NCBI RefSeq assembly: GCF_004339525.1
Contig: NZ_SMGE01000001.1
Location: forward strand, 2,914,001-2,978,000
Length of the DNA stretch: 64,000 nt
Source of the DNA: Flavobacterium sp. 90
GTDB lineage: Bacteria; Bacteroidota; Bacteroidia; Flavobacteriales; Flavobacteriaceae
Direction: 5' to 3'
The notes beneath the pieces were generated by a model. The model did no database searches and was not told where the DNA came from. It worked only from the letters and a program-made list of their open reading frames with translations. Shown piece after piece: positions 8,161-16,576 of the stretch (position 1 is the stretch's first letter; each line of letters begins with the position of its first letter). A program made the position numbers and the translations under genes.

Positions 8161-8528
8161 TTGATTATTAATTTTAGTAATTCCCGACTAAAATAGTATT
8201 TTCTGCTCATTAACATCATTTATGGGACTTAATATAGTATTGATTTTTAATTTAGTTCTTAATAAATGCACTTCTCTAATTTCTTAGTGGTTTTTATAAA
8301 TCTGTTTTCAAACCATTTTTGCGGATTCAGATAAAATTTCAATGAGATTATAATGATTTCATTTGTCGTAAAAGGTTAATAAATTGTGGTATGAATATTT
8401 CTTATATTCGCTTGGAAAAAAGTGAGCTTATAGTTCAAAGCCACCTAAAAAATGTATTAATCTCATTTTGGTTTGAATAACTAAGTTGTAGCTATTTTGC
8501 CCAAAAAGCGCCTAAAATCATAAAGAAA
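8161..8528. other. Intergenic gap between divergent secreted-protein genes
   Basis: A 368-bp AT-rich gap with no gene supported. It holds a candidate promoter for the downstream TonB-like gene: TTG at 8384-8386, 16 bp, then TATATTCG at 8403-8410, one base from the TAnnTTTG consensus. Nothing else was identified. Confidence 0.5.
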
Positions 8529-9194
8529 ATGAATCTTAAAAAAAGAGTATTTTTAATTGCTTTCTTAATTTGTACCATAACTTCATTCTCGCAAAATGTA
8601 ATTGAGTATAACGGAGAAAAAATAAATGCATTAGATGAAAATAATAATCAAACCGGAACTTGGAAATTGTTTGATGAAAAAAATAATGCTTTAATAATGT
8701 GTGAATTTAAAGATGGAGAATATACTGCGAACACGAAATTTTATAAAGATTCTAAGTTAATTGCGTCCTATAATAATTTAGATAAATTAGAAATATATAA
8801 AGATTCGAAAACAACAATTTGTAATTTTTATAGAAATGAAGATAATAGCACAACTCTTGTTGAGGAAAATGGAAAGGAAATCGATTCAGAAACAAGAAAA
8901 TATTATTTTTTTAATGGTGGTCAGGTTATGCCAATGTTTTATGGAGGAGTAAATAAACTTTATGAGTTTATTGGAAATAATTTTAAAAGTAATGGGAATA
9001 AGGGAAGCTTAAAAGTTAAATTCACAATTGATTCAAAAGGATTTGCTACAGAAATCGAAATCGAAAGTTCTACAAATGAAAAATTAAATCAAGAAGCAAT
9101 AAGAGTAATGAGTATCATGCCAAGGTGTCAACCAGCATACCAGCGTGGTAGATTCGTAAAATATCTATATATGGTTCCAATAAATATAAACTAA
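8529..9194 (+). CDS. TonB C-terminal-domain protein, secreted
   Basis: A 221-residue protein with signal peptide (MNLKKRVFLIAFLICTITSFSQ). Residues about 20-125 contain MORN-like antitoxin-type stretches (LFDEKNNALIMCEFKDGEYTANTKFYKD), and the C-terminal 80 residues match the TonB C-terminal fold (GSLKVKFTIDSKGFATEIEIESS, then LNQEAIRVMSIMPRCQPA). It lacks a TonB membrane anchor and proline-rich spacer, so it is a periplasmic single-domain relative rather than a full energy transducer. It starts a three-gene plus-strand run with 5 bp to the next gene. Confidence 0.75.
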   Translation: MNLKKRVFLIAFLICTITSFSQNVIEYNGEKINALDENNNQTGTWKLFDEKNNALIMCEFKDGEYTANTKFYKDSKLIASYNNLDKLEIYKDSKTTICNFYRNEDNSTTLVEENGKEIDSETRKYYFFNGGQVMPMFYGGVNKLYEFIGNNFKSNGNKGSLKVKFTIDSKGFATEIEIESSTNEKLNQEAIRVMSIMPRCQPAYQRGRFVKYLYMVPININ

Positions 9195-9199
9195 AAAGT

Positions 9200-10336
9200 A
9201 TGCTAATAAGTACTGTGTTTACAATTATAATATTAATAGTGTTTGTATCAATTGCTATTGTGACCAGTAAAGAAATGTCTAAAAATAAGGAAAAAGACGA
9301 AGATGAAAATTTGATAGACGACTTTCATCCTTTGGTTGAGAGACATACAATTACAGCTGATCCTATTTTATCTGAAACTCATTATCAGAAAAAAACTCAA
9401 AGAGAGGATTTTTACCAAGACGCTGATTTTGTAAATAAAGGCTGTCAAAGCTTAAATGACTTTGTGATTAATGACGATATAAATGTATTTGATTTAAAAA
9501 AACTGGCAGATTTAAACGGTATATCATTACAGATTCATGAAGGATGGTATTCGTTAGTAATCAAATTGATAAAAGAATTACATGCTAATGGCTGGGACAA
9601 AAGAGTATATTGTATTAAAACAAAATATGCGTTTTTAGAATTTTATGCTTCTAATGAAGAACATCTTCAAAAAATTATTCAAGGTTATGGTTTTGCTTCT
9701 CAAAGTGTTTGCGAAACTTGCGGAGAAAGAGGAGAAATGAGATATTATTCAGGATGGGATTATATAGATTGCAGAAAGCATTATTTAGAAAAAAGAGGAA
9801 AAATTACACTTGAAAATGAAGGTTTTTGGTATGAAGATTTTTTTTATCAGTGGAACACAATAATAGACAGATCTTTTGAAGAAGCCAATTATTTTGGACA
9901 ATATAAAACTCTGGTAATTAAATTCGACAATGCAATTCAGAATGAACGTATAATTTATGGTAGATTATCGATCTCAAAAAGCACTCTGGGATTTGGAAGT
10001 TTAGTCGATTATCTTTCAAAAAACTTCTACCGATCAAAACACAGTTACATAGCAAAATTTGAAAATGTAGAATTTTGCGAAATCTGTGGTTACAAAGCTG
10101 TTTATATCGATCAATGTGAATGTTGTGAAAACTATACTAGGGAATCTTATTTTAAAAGATCTGGAAATGAGGAACACACAGCAGAAGAAAAGCAAGAATA
10201 CATTAAAGATTGCCAAATTTCCTGGATAAAAGATGAAGGAGAAATTTATGAAGCGAAACAAAATAATTATACAAAAAATCCGAGTTACAAAGTACTATAT
10301 AATGTAGAAGAACTTAATAATTGGGATTTGGATTAG
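9200..10336 (+). CDS. Membrane-anchored protein with two Zn-ribbon-like Cys clusters
   Basis: A 378-residue protein of unknown function. Residues 3-22 form an N-terminal membrane anchor. The body is acidic and carries two cysteine clusters: CETCGERGEMR with a later DCRKH at about 174-195, and CEICGYK with QCECCENY at about 295-315, both resembling zinc ribbons. The rest has alternating aromatic and charged residues with no recognised fold. It lies 5 bp after the TonB-like gene. A weak hairpin overlaps its stop codon. Confidence 0.6.
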   Translation: MLISTVFTIIILIVFVSIAIVTSKEMSKNKEKDEDENLIDDFHPLVERHTITADPILSETHYQKKTQREDFYQDADFVNKGCQSLNDFVINDDINVFDLKKLADLNGISLQIHEGWYSLVIKLIKELHANGWDKRVYCIKTKYAFLEFYASNEEHLQKIIQGYGFASQSVCETCGERGEMRYYSGWDYIDCRKHYLEKRGKITLENEGFWYEDFFYQWNTIIDRSFEEANYFGQYKTLVIKFDNAIQNERIIYGRLSISKSTLGFGSLVDYLSKNFYRSKHSYIAKFENVEFCEICGYKAVYIDQCECCENYTRESYFKRSGNEEHTAEEKQEYIKDCQISWIKDEGEIYEAKQNNYTKNPSYKVLYNVEELNNWDLD

Positions 10337-10374
10337 AGATTTTGAATCTGATTTTCTTAATCTCTAATTTTTGG
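10333..10374 (+). terminator. Possible terminator overlapping stop codon
   Basis: Stem TTAGAGATT (10333-10341) / AATCTCTAA (10359-10367) followed by a T run. The TAG stop of the upstream gene lies within the left arm. Confidence 0.5.
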
Positions 10375-10425
10375 ACAAATTATTAAAATCTAGCAGTTCT
10401 CAAAGCCAAAACGTTAATCTGAATT

Positions 10426-11736
10426 ATGAGTAAAGCAAATTTAACTATTCTAACTTTTTTATTAGGACTTCAAATTTTAATTGGGCAAAATAAAATTAGT
10501 CCATTAAATGATTGGGATAAAATAATTATTACAGACGCTTATAGTGGCTGGTCAAATTTCGAAAATAAATTTCAAATTAGAAGCCAGGATTTTTTGCTTA
10601 CATCATTAGAGAAACCTGATTCAATAATCAAAAAGATTGATCCTAACCTAACTTCTGAAATAGTTAAGTTGATTAGAAATACAAATGATACTTCATTTAA
10701 AAGACCTTTGATTTCTTTTGGCAGAGATTCTCTTTGGCTTATTCACAATGCAGAAAACCTTTGGAAAGAACATACAAAAAACAGAAAGACAACGAAGGAA
10801 ATAGATTCTATTGCAATTAATACAATCAAGGATTATAAAAAAGCAAATCAGGCTGCTTCATCCCTCGAAGGTTCAAATAGAACGGATGATTACCCATTAA
10901 TCGTGATTAGTGTAATAAAAGGAAATGATACGATTTCGGCATATTCAATAGGACAGGAACCTTATATGTTGCCATGGTATGTAGTAAAGAAAGGAAAAAT
11001 CTACGATTCAAAACTTTCCGCATTAGTGGCTGAATTATTACCAGATACACTTCCAAACAATAAAAAACGGTTAAGTGGTCAGGATTTTAACGGAGCATTT
11101 GTTCAAAAAATCTATTCAATTTTTCTTGCGGAGAAAGAAAATTATTTAGATGCTAAAAATGCATTTCCAGGAACTTTCAAATCTTTAGGAAAGAATTTTG
11201 AAATTATGAAAGCAGAAATTATGGATATGTCTTCAATTGAATGGGGTGGAGATTTTGGAAGGCGGTGTTTAGAATTTTCTTTAAAGGATTCAACAATCTC
11301 CAAAAATATTAGATTCAATACAATTTCAGGAGTAAATGAACTCTTTAGTACTAAGAAATCGATTATTTATAAAAAAAATGATTTAATGGATTCGTTAAAA
11401 GAAAATCCGGTCTACCAATATACATTAAACTGCAATAATTGTTTAGGAGAAATACATTGGGTAAAATCTAAATCCTTAAGCACAGAGGCAAAAGATAATT
11501 TTAAAGAATACTTAGAAGAAAGTGGAGTAGATAAAAACAAATACGACGGAAAATATAAGGATGCAATCTTCTTTGAATTGACCGAACATAGAGACTTAGA
11601 ACAAAGTTTTTCTCGCTGGATTTTTCTTAAATACGGAACATTAATACTTTGGCAATTGAGTGGACGTTTTTTGATGAATTTACCAAAAGAGGTTTCCGAA
11701 AATCAAGGCTATGTATGTAAAGAAATTAAATTATGA
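10426..11736 (+). CDS. Secreted protein of unknown function
   Basis: A 436-residue protein with signal peptide (about 1-20, ending LQILIGQ). The mature part is mixed alpha/beta with a Ser/Lys/Asp-rich surface. One NCNNCLGEIHW stretch holds a CxxC pair near residue 340 that might be structural. No transmembrane segment or family was recognised. It follows the Zn-ribbon protein by 89 bp in the same direction, so it may be the third gene of that run. Confidence 0.6.
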   Translation: MSKANLTILTFLLGLQILIGQNKISPLNDWDKIIITDAYSGWSNFENKFQIRSQDFLLTSLEKPDSIIKKIDPNLTSEIVKLIRNTNDTSFKRPLISFGRDSLWLIHNAENLWKEHTKNRKTTKEIDSIAINTIKDYKKANQAASSLEGSNRTDDYPLIVISVIKGNDTISAYSIGQEPYMLPWYVVKKGKIYDSKLSALVAELLPDTLPNNKKRLSGQDFNGAFVQKIYSIFLAEKENYLDAKNAFPGTFKSLGKNFEIMKAEIMDMSSIEWGGDFGRRCLEFSLKDSTISKNIRFNTISGVNELFSTKKSIIYKKNDLMDSLKENPVYQYTLNCNNCLGEIHWVKSKSLSTEAKDNFKEYLEESGVDKNKYDGKYKDAIFFELTEHRDLEQSFSRWIFLKYGTLILWQLSGRFLMNLPKEVSENQGYVCKEIKL

Positions 11737-11804
11737 AATGACTTTTTTTCTTAAGTTAAAACTGTAATCTGCTAAGGTTTTATTTCCTATTCATAAAAAT
11801 GTAA

Positions 11805-11850
11805 ACTATAGCCCGTGGTTTCAACCATGGGAAACTCATTTTTGATTCCC
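11805..11850. repeat. Short GCCCGTGG...CCATGGG inverted repeat
   Basis: The stretch after the 436-residue gene holds the near-palindromic GCCCGTGGTTTCAACCATGGG. It looks like a fragment of a dispersed repeat; only one copy was seen in the window. Confidence 0.35.
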
Positions 11851-11883
11851 CAAAACATTTCGTCTTGATTTTGTATAAAGCAA

Positions 11884-11914
11884 AAAAAACTCCTTAATTT
11901 CTTAAGGAGTTTGT
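11884..11914 (-). terminator. Terminator of tRNA-Val, AACTCCTTAA stem
   Basis: Stem AACTCCTTAA (11888-11897) / TTAAGGAGTT (11902-11911) immediately downstream of the minus-strand tRNA, with a T run on that strand. It is the third copy of the stem seen at 5260 and 6498. Confidence 0.88.
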
Positions 11915-11992
11915 TGGTGGGCGATGAGGGGTTCGAACCCCCGACCCCCTCGGTGTAAACGAGGTGCTCTGAACCAGCTGAGCTAATCGCCC
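11915..11992 (-). tRNA. tRNA-Val (anticodon TAC)
   Basis: A 78-nt cloverleaf on the minus strand including an encoded CCA end. The acceptor stem is GGGCGAT/ATCGCCC, the anticodon stem CCTCG/CGAGG encloses loop TTTACAC giving anticodon TAC, and the T arm contains TTCGAAC. All stems pair, with one G-T in the T stem. It reads GTA and, by wobble, other GTN valine codons. Confidence 0.97.
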
Positions 11993-12170
11993 TATTTTAC
12001 TAGGTTGCTATCGTTTGTGATTGCGAGTGCAAATATAAGCCACTTTTTCAGTTCTGCAAACAAAAGATGCTAAAAATTTAAAGTTTTTTTAAAGTTTTTC
12101 CTATCTCGTTGTAATTGAATTTATTATAAAAGAAGTTTTTTTAGTCTTTTTCTTATGATTTAAAATTCCG

Positions 12171-13397
12171 CTAGTTTAATGGCAATTCGGCTACAACAAA
12201 AGTACTTCCGCCAACGTAGATAAAATCATTTTGAGCAGCATTTTCCTTCGCAGCAGCGAAAGCTTCGGCTACAGAATTATATTTTTCTCCGAGTAAATCG
12301 TGATTTTTGGCAGCTTCCTTCAAGATTTCAACGCCTAAACCTCTCGAAGAATTTGGACTGCAGAAATAGTATTGCGCTTTTTTAGGAAAAAGAGGCAAGA
12401 TAGAATCCAGATCTTTATCGTTTACAACTCCTAATACAATATGAAGATTCTCAAAAGTTTCATTTTTAATTTGATTCATCACAACAGCCAATCCGTGTTT
12501 GTTATGTGCAGTGTCACAAACGATTTTCGGATTTTCTCCCAATTGTTGCCATCTTCCTTGTAAACCCGTATTTTTTATAACGTTTAATAAACCAGTTTTT
12601 AGACTTTCGTCAGAAACCTTAAATTCATTTTGAGAATTTAGAATACTGATAGTTTCCTGAACCGTTTTCTTATTGTGAAATTGATAATCTCCAATTAAAT
12701 CTGAAGGGAAAACTTCTGAAATCAAATCTGCAGCAAAATATATAGGCGCTTTATTTTCTTCGGCTTTAGCCAAAAATACAGGCTGAGTTTCCATAGTATA
12801 TTCACCAATAACTACAGGAACATTCGGTTTTATAATTCCTGCTTTTTCAGCTGCAATTAGCGCCGGAGTATTTCCAAGAAACTGAGTATGATCTAAATCG
12901 ATGTTTGTAATCACAGAAACCAATGGCGTTATAATATTCGTAGCGTCAAGTCTTCCGCCAAGGCCAACTTCAATAATCGCGATATCTGTTTTTTTCGAAG
13001 CAAAATAATCAAACGCCAAACCAACAGACATTTCGAAGAAACTCATATCATTGGCTTCAAAAAAATCTTTATGTTTTGCGACAAATTCACAAACAAAATC
13101 TTCTGAAATTTCTTCGCCGTTGATTTTAATTCGTTCTCTAAAATCTTTTAAATGTGGCGAAGTATACAATCCAACTTTATATCCCGCTTCCTGCAAAACC
13201 GAAGCCAACATATGCGAAGTAGATCCTTTGCCATTGGTTCCTGCAACGTGAATGTATTTTTGCCCATTTTGAGGATTACCAAGATGTTCTGCCAGCAACT
13301 TAATATTGGTCAAATCTTCTTTGTATGCCGAAGCGCCTTGTAGTTGGTACATTGGTAGTTGATTAAACATCCAATTGGTAGTTTCCTGATAGTTCAT
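12171..13397 (-). CDS. folC: Bifunctional folylpolyglutamate/dihydrofolate synthase
   Basis: A 408-residue Mur-ligase-superfamily enzyme that joins glutamate to dihydropteroate or to folates using ATP, in the cytoplasm. The ATP loop GTNGKGS is at 53-59, the family block SPHLKDFRERIKINGEEIS at about 80-98, the magnesium region EVGLGGRLDATN at about 142-153, and the C-terminal ligase domain begins near KIVCDTAHNKHG. Length is normal. It is divergent from exbB, with a 131-bp AT-rich gap and no clear -7 element. Confidence 0.96.
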   Translation of the reverse strand: MNYQETTNWMFNQLPMYQLQGASAYKEDLTNIKLLAEHLGNPQNGQKYIHVAGTNGKGSTSHMLASVLQEAGYKVGLYTSPHLKDFRERIKINGEEISEDFVCEFVAKHKDFFEANDMSFFEMSVGLAFDYFASKKTDIAIIEVGLGGRLDATNIITPLVSVITNIDLDHTQFLGNTPALIAAEKAGIIKPNVPVVIGEYTMETQPVFLAKAEENKAPIYFAADLISEVFPSDLIGDYQFHNKKTVQETISILNSQNEFKVSDESLKTGLLNVIKNTGLQGRWQQLGENPKIVCDTAHNKHGLAVVMNQIKNETFENLHIVLGVVNDKDLDSILPLFPKKAQYYFCSPNSSRGLGVEILKEAAKNHDLLGEKYNSVAEAFAAAKENAAQNDFIYVGGSTFVVAELPLN

Positions 13398-13528
13398 TTA
13401 TTTTGGATAAAAGTGTTGTTGATTGAAATAATTTTCGTTTTTTTTAGTTTTATATTACAGCGAAAATTATCTTTATTGCAAATTTCAAATATTTTTTAGA
13501 ATTAATTATTAAAAACCAGAATTAATGT

Positions 13529-14224
13529 ATGTTTAGTTTTATACAAGTACAAACAGATACCATTGCAAACGCCGCTTCTAACGTAGTTATTGAAAAAATT
13601 GCTCCAAATACCGAAATCTCAGTTTTAGGATTTATCTTAAAAGGAGGTTTTTTCCTGATTCCAATCGCCATCTTATTATTCTATACTTTTTATGTCATCA
13701 TAGAACGTTACTTATATATCAGTAAAGCTTCAAAAATTGACAGCAGATTAATGCAGGATGTTGGCGATAAGCTAAATTCTGGTAATATCGAACTCGCAAG
13801 AACAATTGTAGAAAGAAGCAATACTGCAGCCGGAAATATCTTGAAAGAAGGAGTTTTGGTTATCGGAAGACCAATTGCCGAAATCGAATCCAATATGGAT
13901 CGTGCCGCAGATATCGAAATTGGAGAAATGGAACGTCGTTTAGGTCACCTTGGATTAATTGCCGGTATCGCGCCAACACTTGGTTTTATTGGAACAATTT
14001 CTGGAGTTATCAAGATTTTCTACAGTATTTCGGTTACAGAAAATATTAGTATCGGAAACATTTCCGGAGGTTTATACGAGAAAATGATTAGTTCCGGATC
14101 AGGACTTATTGTTGGTATTGTTGCTTATAGCGCTTACCATTTATTAAACGGAAAAATTGATGATTTTGCTTTAAAAATTCAGAAACAAATACTCGAATTT
14201 GTAAACATAATTCAAAGATCGTAA
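13529..14224 (+). CDS. exbB: MotA/TolQ/ExbB proton channel family protein
   Basis: A 231-residue inner-membrane protein, the ExbB/TolQ subunit of the proton-driven motor that energises TonB or Tol systems. Three membrane segments are visible: about 33-60 (GFILKGGFFLIPIAILLFYTF), about 135-160 within HLGLIAGIAPTLGFIGTISGV, and about 178-205. GLIAGIAPTLGFIGTISGVI is the family signature. It is followed 3 bp later by exbD, and a tonB-like gene lies beyond on the opposite strand, so the ExbB name is preferred over TolQ. Confidence 0.92.
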   Translation: MFSFIQVQTDTIANAASNVVIEKIAPNTEISVLGFILKGGFFLIPIAILLFYTFYVIIERYLYISKASKIDSRLMQDVGDKLNSGNIELARTIVERSNTAAGNILKEGVLVIGRPIAEIESNMDRAADIEIGEMERRLGHLGLIAGIAPTLGFIGTISGVIKIFYSISVTENISIGNISGGLYEKMISSGSGLIVGIVAYSAYHLLNGKIDDFALKIQKQILEFVNIIQRS

Positions 14225-14227
14225 GTT

Positions 14228-14623
14228 ATGTCTATTAAAAGAAAAAGAAGATTTCATGCCGAAGTAGCCACTTCATCATTGAGTGATATTATGTTTTTCT
14301 TGCTGTTGTTTTTCTTAATTATTTCAACGCTTGCAAATCCTAATGTTATCAAAATGACGTTGCCAAAAGCGAAATCAAATGAAAAAACAAACAAACAACT
14401 GATCAGTTTATCCGTTACCGAAGATAAAAAATTCTATATCGACAAAGAACCCGTAGATTTCGAAAATCTCGAAACAACTTTAATGTCAAAAATTGGAGCC
14501 GACAAACAGCAAACCGTTGTCGTTAGAATTCCGTTTAACTTACAAGTTCAGGATTTAGTAGACGTACTACAAATAGGCGTGAAGAACAACTTGAAATTTG
14601 TAATCGCTACAAGTCCGAAGTAA
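14228..14623 (+). CDS. exbD: ExbD/TolR family biopolymer transport protein
   Basis: A 131-residue protein with one N-terminal membrane helix (about 17-38, SDIMFFLLLFFLIISTLANP) whose leading Asp (D20) is the conserved proton-carrying residue, followed by a periplasmic domain ending in LQIGVKNNLKFVIATSPK. It works with ExbB and TonB at the inner membrane. The gene is 3 bp after exbB. A strong terminator follows, so tonB is not in this transcript. Confidence 0.92.
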   Translation: MSIKRKRRFHAEVATSSLSDIMFFLLLFFLIISTLANPNVIKMTLPKAKSNEKTNKQLISLSVTEDKKFYIDKEPVDFENLETTLMSKIGADKQQTVVVRIPFNLQVQDLVDVLQIGVKNNLKFVIATSPK

Positions 14624-14633
14624 AATTATCATC

Positions 14634-14748
14634 AGGGCGTGACCACAATAAAAAAATGGGCTAATCAGCATAACGTTGATTCGCCCATTTTTTTATTCCG
14701 GTCGGGCTATCCACGCTACTTCGGTAGCTAGCTTCTATCCCTCACGCG
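14634..14748. repeat. Dispersed GGGCGTG...CCCTCACGC element, copy 1
   Basis: Begins GGGCGTGACC, contains GGTCGGGCTATCC and ends TATCCCTCACGC. The same landmarks in the same order occur at 38208-38300. The exbD terminator lies inside it. The family looks like a non-coding dispersed repeat. Confidence 0.55.
14649..14697 (+). terminator. Terminator of exbBD
   Basis: Long hairpin AAATGGGC-TAATCA ... TGATT-GCCCATTT followed by a T run, starting 26 bp after the exbD stop. Confidence 0.85.
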
Positions 14749-14755
14749 GAAAAAA

Positions 14756-14870
14756 AGATAATAGAAGAAAGATAATAGAAGAAAGATAATAGAAGAAAGA
14801 TAATAGAAGAAAGATAATAGAAGAAAGAGTATAGAAGAAAGAATAAAGAGTAAAGAATAAAGAAGAAAGA
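14756..14870. repeat. 14-bp tandem repeat AGATAATAGAAGAA
   Basis: Five exact head-to-tail copies (14756-14825), one copy with two changes (14826-14839), then decaying purine-rich copies to about 14870. It is non-coding. The 80-residue minus-strand frame across it is low-complexity. Confidence 0.9.
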
Positions 14871-14897
14871 GGGTAGATTAAAGAGAAGTAGCCATTG

Positions 14898-15060
14898 AGT
14901 ATGTCTTTGCGAGGAACGAAGCAATCTCACTAATAAAGAGATCTCTAACATAATCTTGTCATCCTGAGCGAAGTCGAAGGACACGCTTGAAGCTATACAA
15001 AGATTGACTTTGTTTGCGGAGTTTCTCGTGTGATTTCTCCCTTCGCTCGAAATGACAAAC
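14898..15060. repeat. GAGGAACGAAGCAATCTC and TGTCATCC...GAAATGACA repeat elements
   Basis: Holds a GCGAGGAACGAAGCAATCTC unit (partly repeated at 32845) followed by an element with ends TGTCATCCTGAGCGAAG and CTTCGCTCGAAATGACA, related to the inverted-repeat elements at 16393 and 38388. No gene is supported here. Confidence 0.6.
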
Positions 15061-15087
15061 CATACGAAATCAAAGAAGTAAACAATA

Positions 15088-15125
15088 AAAAAGGGTTTCT
15101 GAAATATTTCAGAAACCCTTTTTCT
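15088..15125 (-). terminator. Terminator of the tonB-like gene
   Basis: A perfect long hairpin AAAGGGTTTCTGAAAT / ATTTCAGAAACCCTTT, 29 bp after the tonB-like stop on the minus strand, with flanking A/T runs. Confidence 0.9.
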
Positions 15126-15153
15126 ATTCGTGTAAATCCGTGCAATTCGTGTT

Positions 15154-16053
15154 TTAATCTAAGCTAAAATTATAGATTATTCTTCCAACTTGTTTTGCAG
15201 TTGCATTTTCATCAGGAGACCATTTTGTATTCATCGCTGCAATTTTTGCCTGATCTAGTAAACATTTTGCTGTGTTTGTTGTTCCTTTTATTCCTGGCGT
15301 TGCGCTAATTGTTTTTCCGCTTTGATCTACTGTAACTTCTACAACTACTTTTCCAGCTTCGTCACAAGTATATTTTGGTGCAGGTTTAGATAATGCTTTT
15401 CTGTTTCCTAAGGAATATCCTGATCCTCCGCCAGAACCACCGCCGCTTCCGGCTCCGTAACCGCTTCCGGTACCAATACCATTTCCTGTTCCGTTTCCAC
15501 CGCCAGTTCCGCCACCGGAACCTCCAGTGCCGTAATATCCGTTAGATCCTAAACTTCCGTTTGCTTTTCCTTTGTTTCCGGCAACTTTATCATCTCCATC
15601 ACCACCTTTATTTGATCCTTTTAAAATGCTCGATAAAGCATCATTTGTCGAATTCGAAACTTTTGGTTTTTCAGGTACAGGTTTCGCTTCAGGTTTTACA
15701 ACCGGAGTTGCTTTTTTAGGTTTTTCTTTCGTCGGAATTACGACGTCATTATCATCAGTTGTATTTTCTTGTGTAATTATAGCTTCGTCTGGAGTTGCTT
15801 TTGCAGGAGCTTGCTTTACATTGTTTTTTACTTCCAGAACTTCACTTTTATAATTTGCTCCCGAACCTAAATCGCTGTCTCCAAAATTTACCGTTACTCC
15901 GCCACCGCCTCCACCTTGTGCAAGCGCAACATTGTTTTCGGGATTATAAGGAGGCCAAAAACGTATGAAAAATAAAAGCAACAATAATACAGCATAAATT
16001 GCCGTAGATATTAATAGAGATTTCTTTTTATCTGAAGAATCCGTAGAAGTCAT
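15154..16053 (-). CDS. TonB-type energy transducer
   Basis: A 299-residue TonB-like protein that would carry energy from ExbBD to outer-membrane receptors. A short cytoplasmic head is followed by one membrane anchor (about 12-30, LLISTAIYAVLLLLLFFIRF), a periplasmic Lys/Pro-rich stretch (about 105-140), a long Gly/Ser-rich linker (about 160-225) and a C-terminal TonB-type domain with a Cys pair (YTCDEAGKVVVEVTVDQSGKT, later TAKCLLDQAK). It lies downstream of exbBD on the opposite strand, convergent, with its own terminator. Confidence 0.88.
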   Translation of the reverse strand: MTSTDSSDKKKSLLISTAIYAVLLLLLFFIRFWPPYNPENNVALAQGGGGGGVTVNFGDSDLGSGANYKSEVLEVKNNVKQAPAKATPDEAIITQENTTDDNDVVIPTKEKPKKATPVVKPEAKPVPEKPKVSNSTNDALSSILKGSNKGGDGDDKVAGNKGKANGSLGSNGYYGTGGSGGGTGGGNGTGNGIGTGSGYGAGSGGGSGGGSGYSLGNRKALSKPAPKYTCDEAGKVVVEVTVDQSGKTISATPGIKGTTNTAKCLLDQAKIAAMNTKWSPDENATAKQVGRIIYNFSLD

Positions 16054-16129
16054 TTTGATTCTGAGTTTTGTAATAGTATTAAATAAAAACGTTTAAAAGT
16101 AGTAAAAATTGTTTAGAATGAAAGTGCTG

Positions 16130-16365
16130 GGCTTAATTTAACCTCAAAGCTCGTTAAGGTTTTCCGCAAAGTTGACAAAGAAGTTAATCTGTTTTAATTC
16201 GTGTAAATCTGTGGCAAAAAATTAACCGCAAAGTACGCGAAGGTTTTTCGCAAAGGTCACAAAGTTTTGTTGAGTTGCTTTAAACGAAGTTTATTAAGTT
16301 AACAAAGAAGTTAATCTGTTTTAATTCGTGTCAATCTGTGGCAAAAAATTAACCGCAAAGATTTT
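16130..16365. repeat. AACCGCAAAG-type intergenic repeats
   Basis: The 523-bp gap upstream of the tonB-like gene is filled by direct copies of (T)TAACCGCAAAG...CGCAAAG and TTAATCTGTTTTAATTCGTG(T)AATCTGTGGC units. Related arrays are at 54960-55280 and 58015-58170. No gene was seen. Confidence 0.7.
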
Positions 16366-16392
16366 TTAAGCAATGATTAAAATAGTAATATT

Positions 16393-16492
16393 TGTCATTT
16401 CGACGAAGGAGAAATCTCCGCAAGTAACTCCGCAACGAAAATCCAATCTTTGTCGAGCTTCTCGTGGAGATTTCTCCTTTGTCGAAATGACA
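16393..16492. repeat. 100-bp inverted-repeat element, copy 1
   Basis: 27-bp arms TGTCATTTCGACGAAGGAGAA... (16393-16419) and the matching GGAGATTTCTCC...GAAATGACA (16466-16492) with one mismatch, around a 46-bp centre. A second full copy is at 38388-38488. Confidence 0.85.
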
Positions 16493-16520
16493 TAAAATGA
16501 GCAAAAAACTTTGCGGTAAA

Positions 16521-16557
16521 AAAAAACGGACCAAATAAAAGTATTTGATCCGTTTAG
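16521..16557 (-). terminator. Terminator of glutamate dehydrogenase gene
   Basis: Stem AAACGGACCAAATA / TATTTGATCCGTTT, 20 bp beyond the minus-strand stop codon, with a T run on that strand. Confidence 0.85.
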
Positions 16558-16576
16558 AATTAAAGTATAAACTAAA

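Noticed and set aside
14742..14984. 80-codon minus-strand frame across the 14-bp repeat
   Set aside because: Its Phe/Ser/Leu/Tyr-rich repeats are just the translated tandem repeat plus dispersed elements.
15572..15853. 93-codon plus-strand frame inside the tonB-like gene
   Set aside because: Ser/Thr/Phe-rich shadow of the Lys/Pro/Gly-rich linker; no start context.
16349..16534. 61-codon minus-strand frame
   Set aside because: It lies over the 100-bp inverted-repeat element and the terminator of the dehydrogenase gene.
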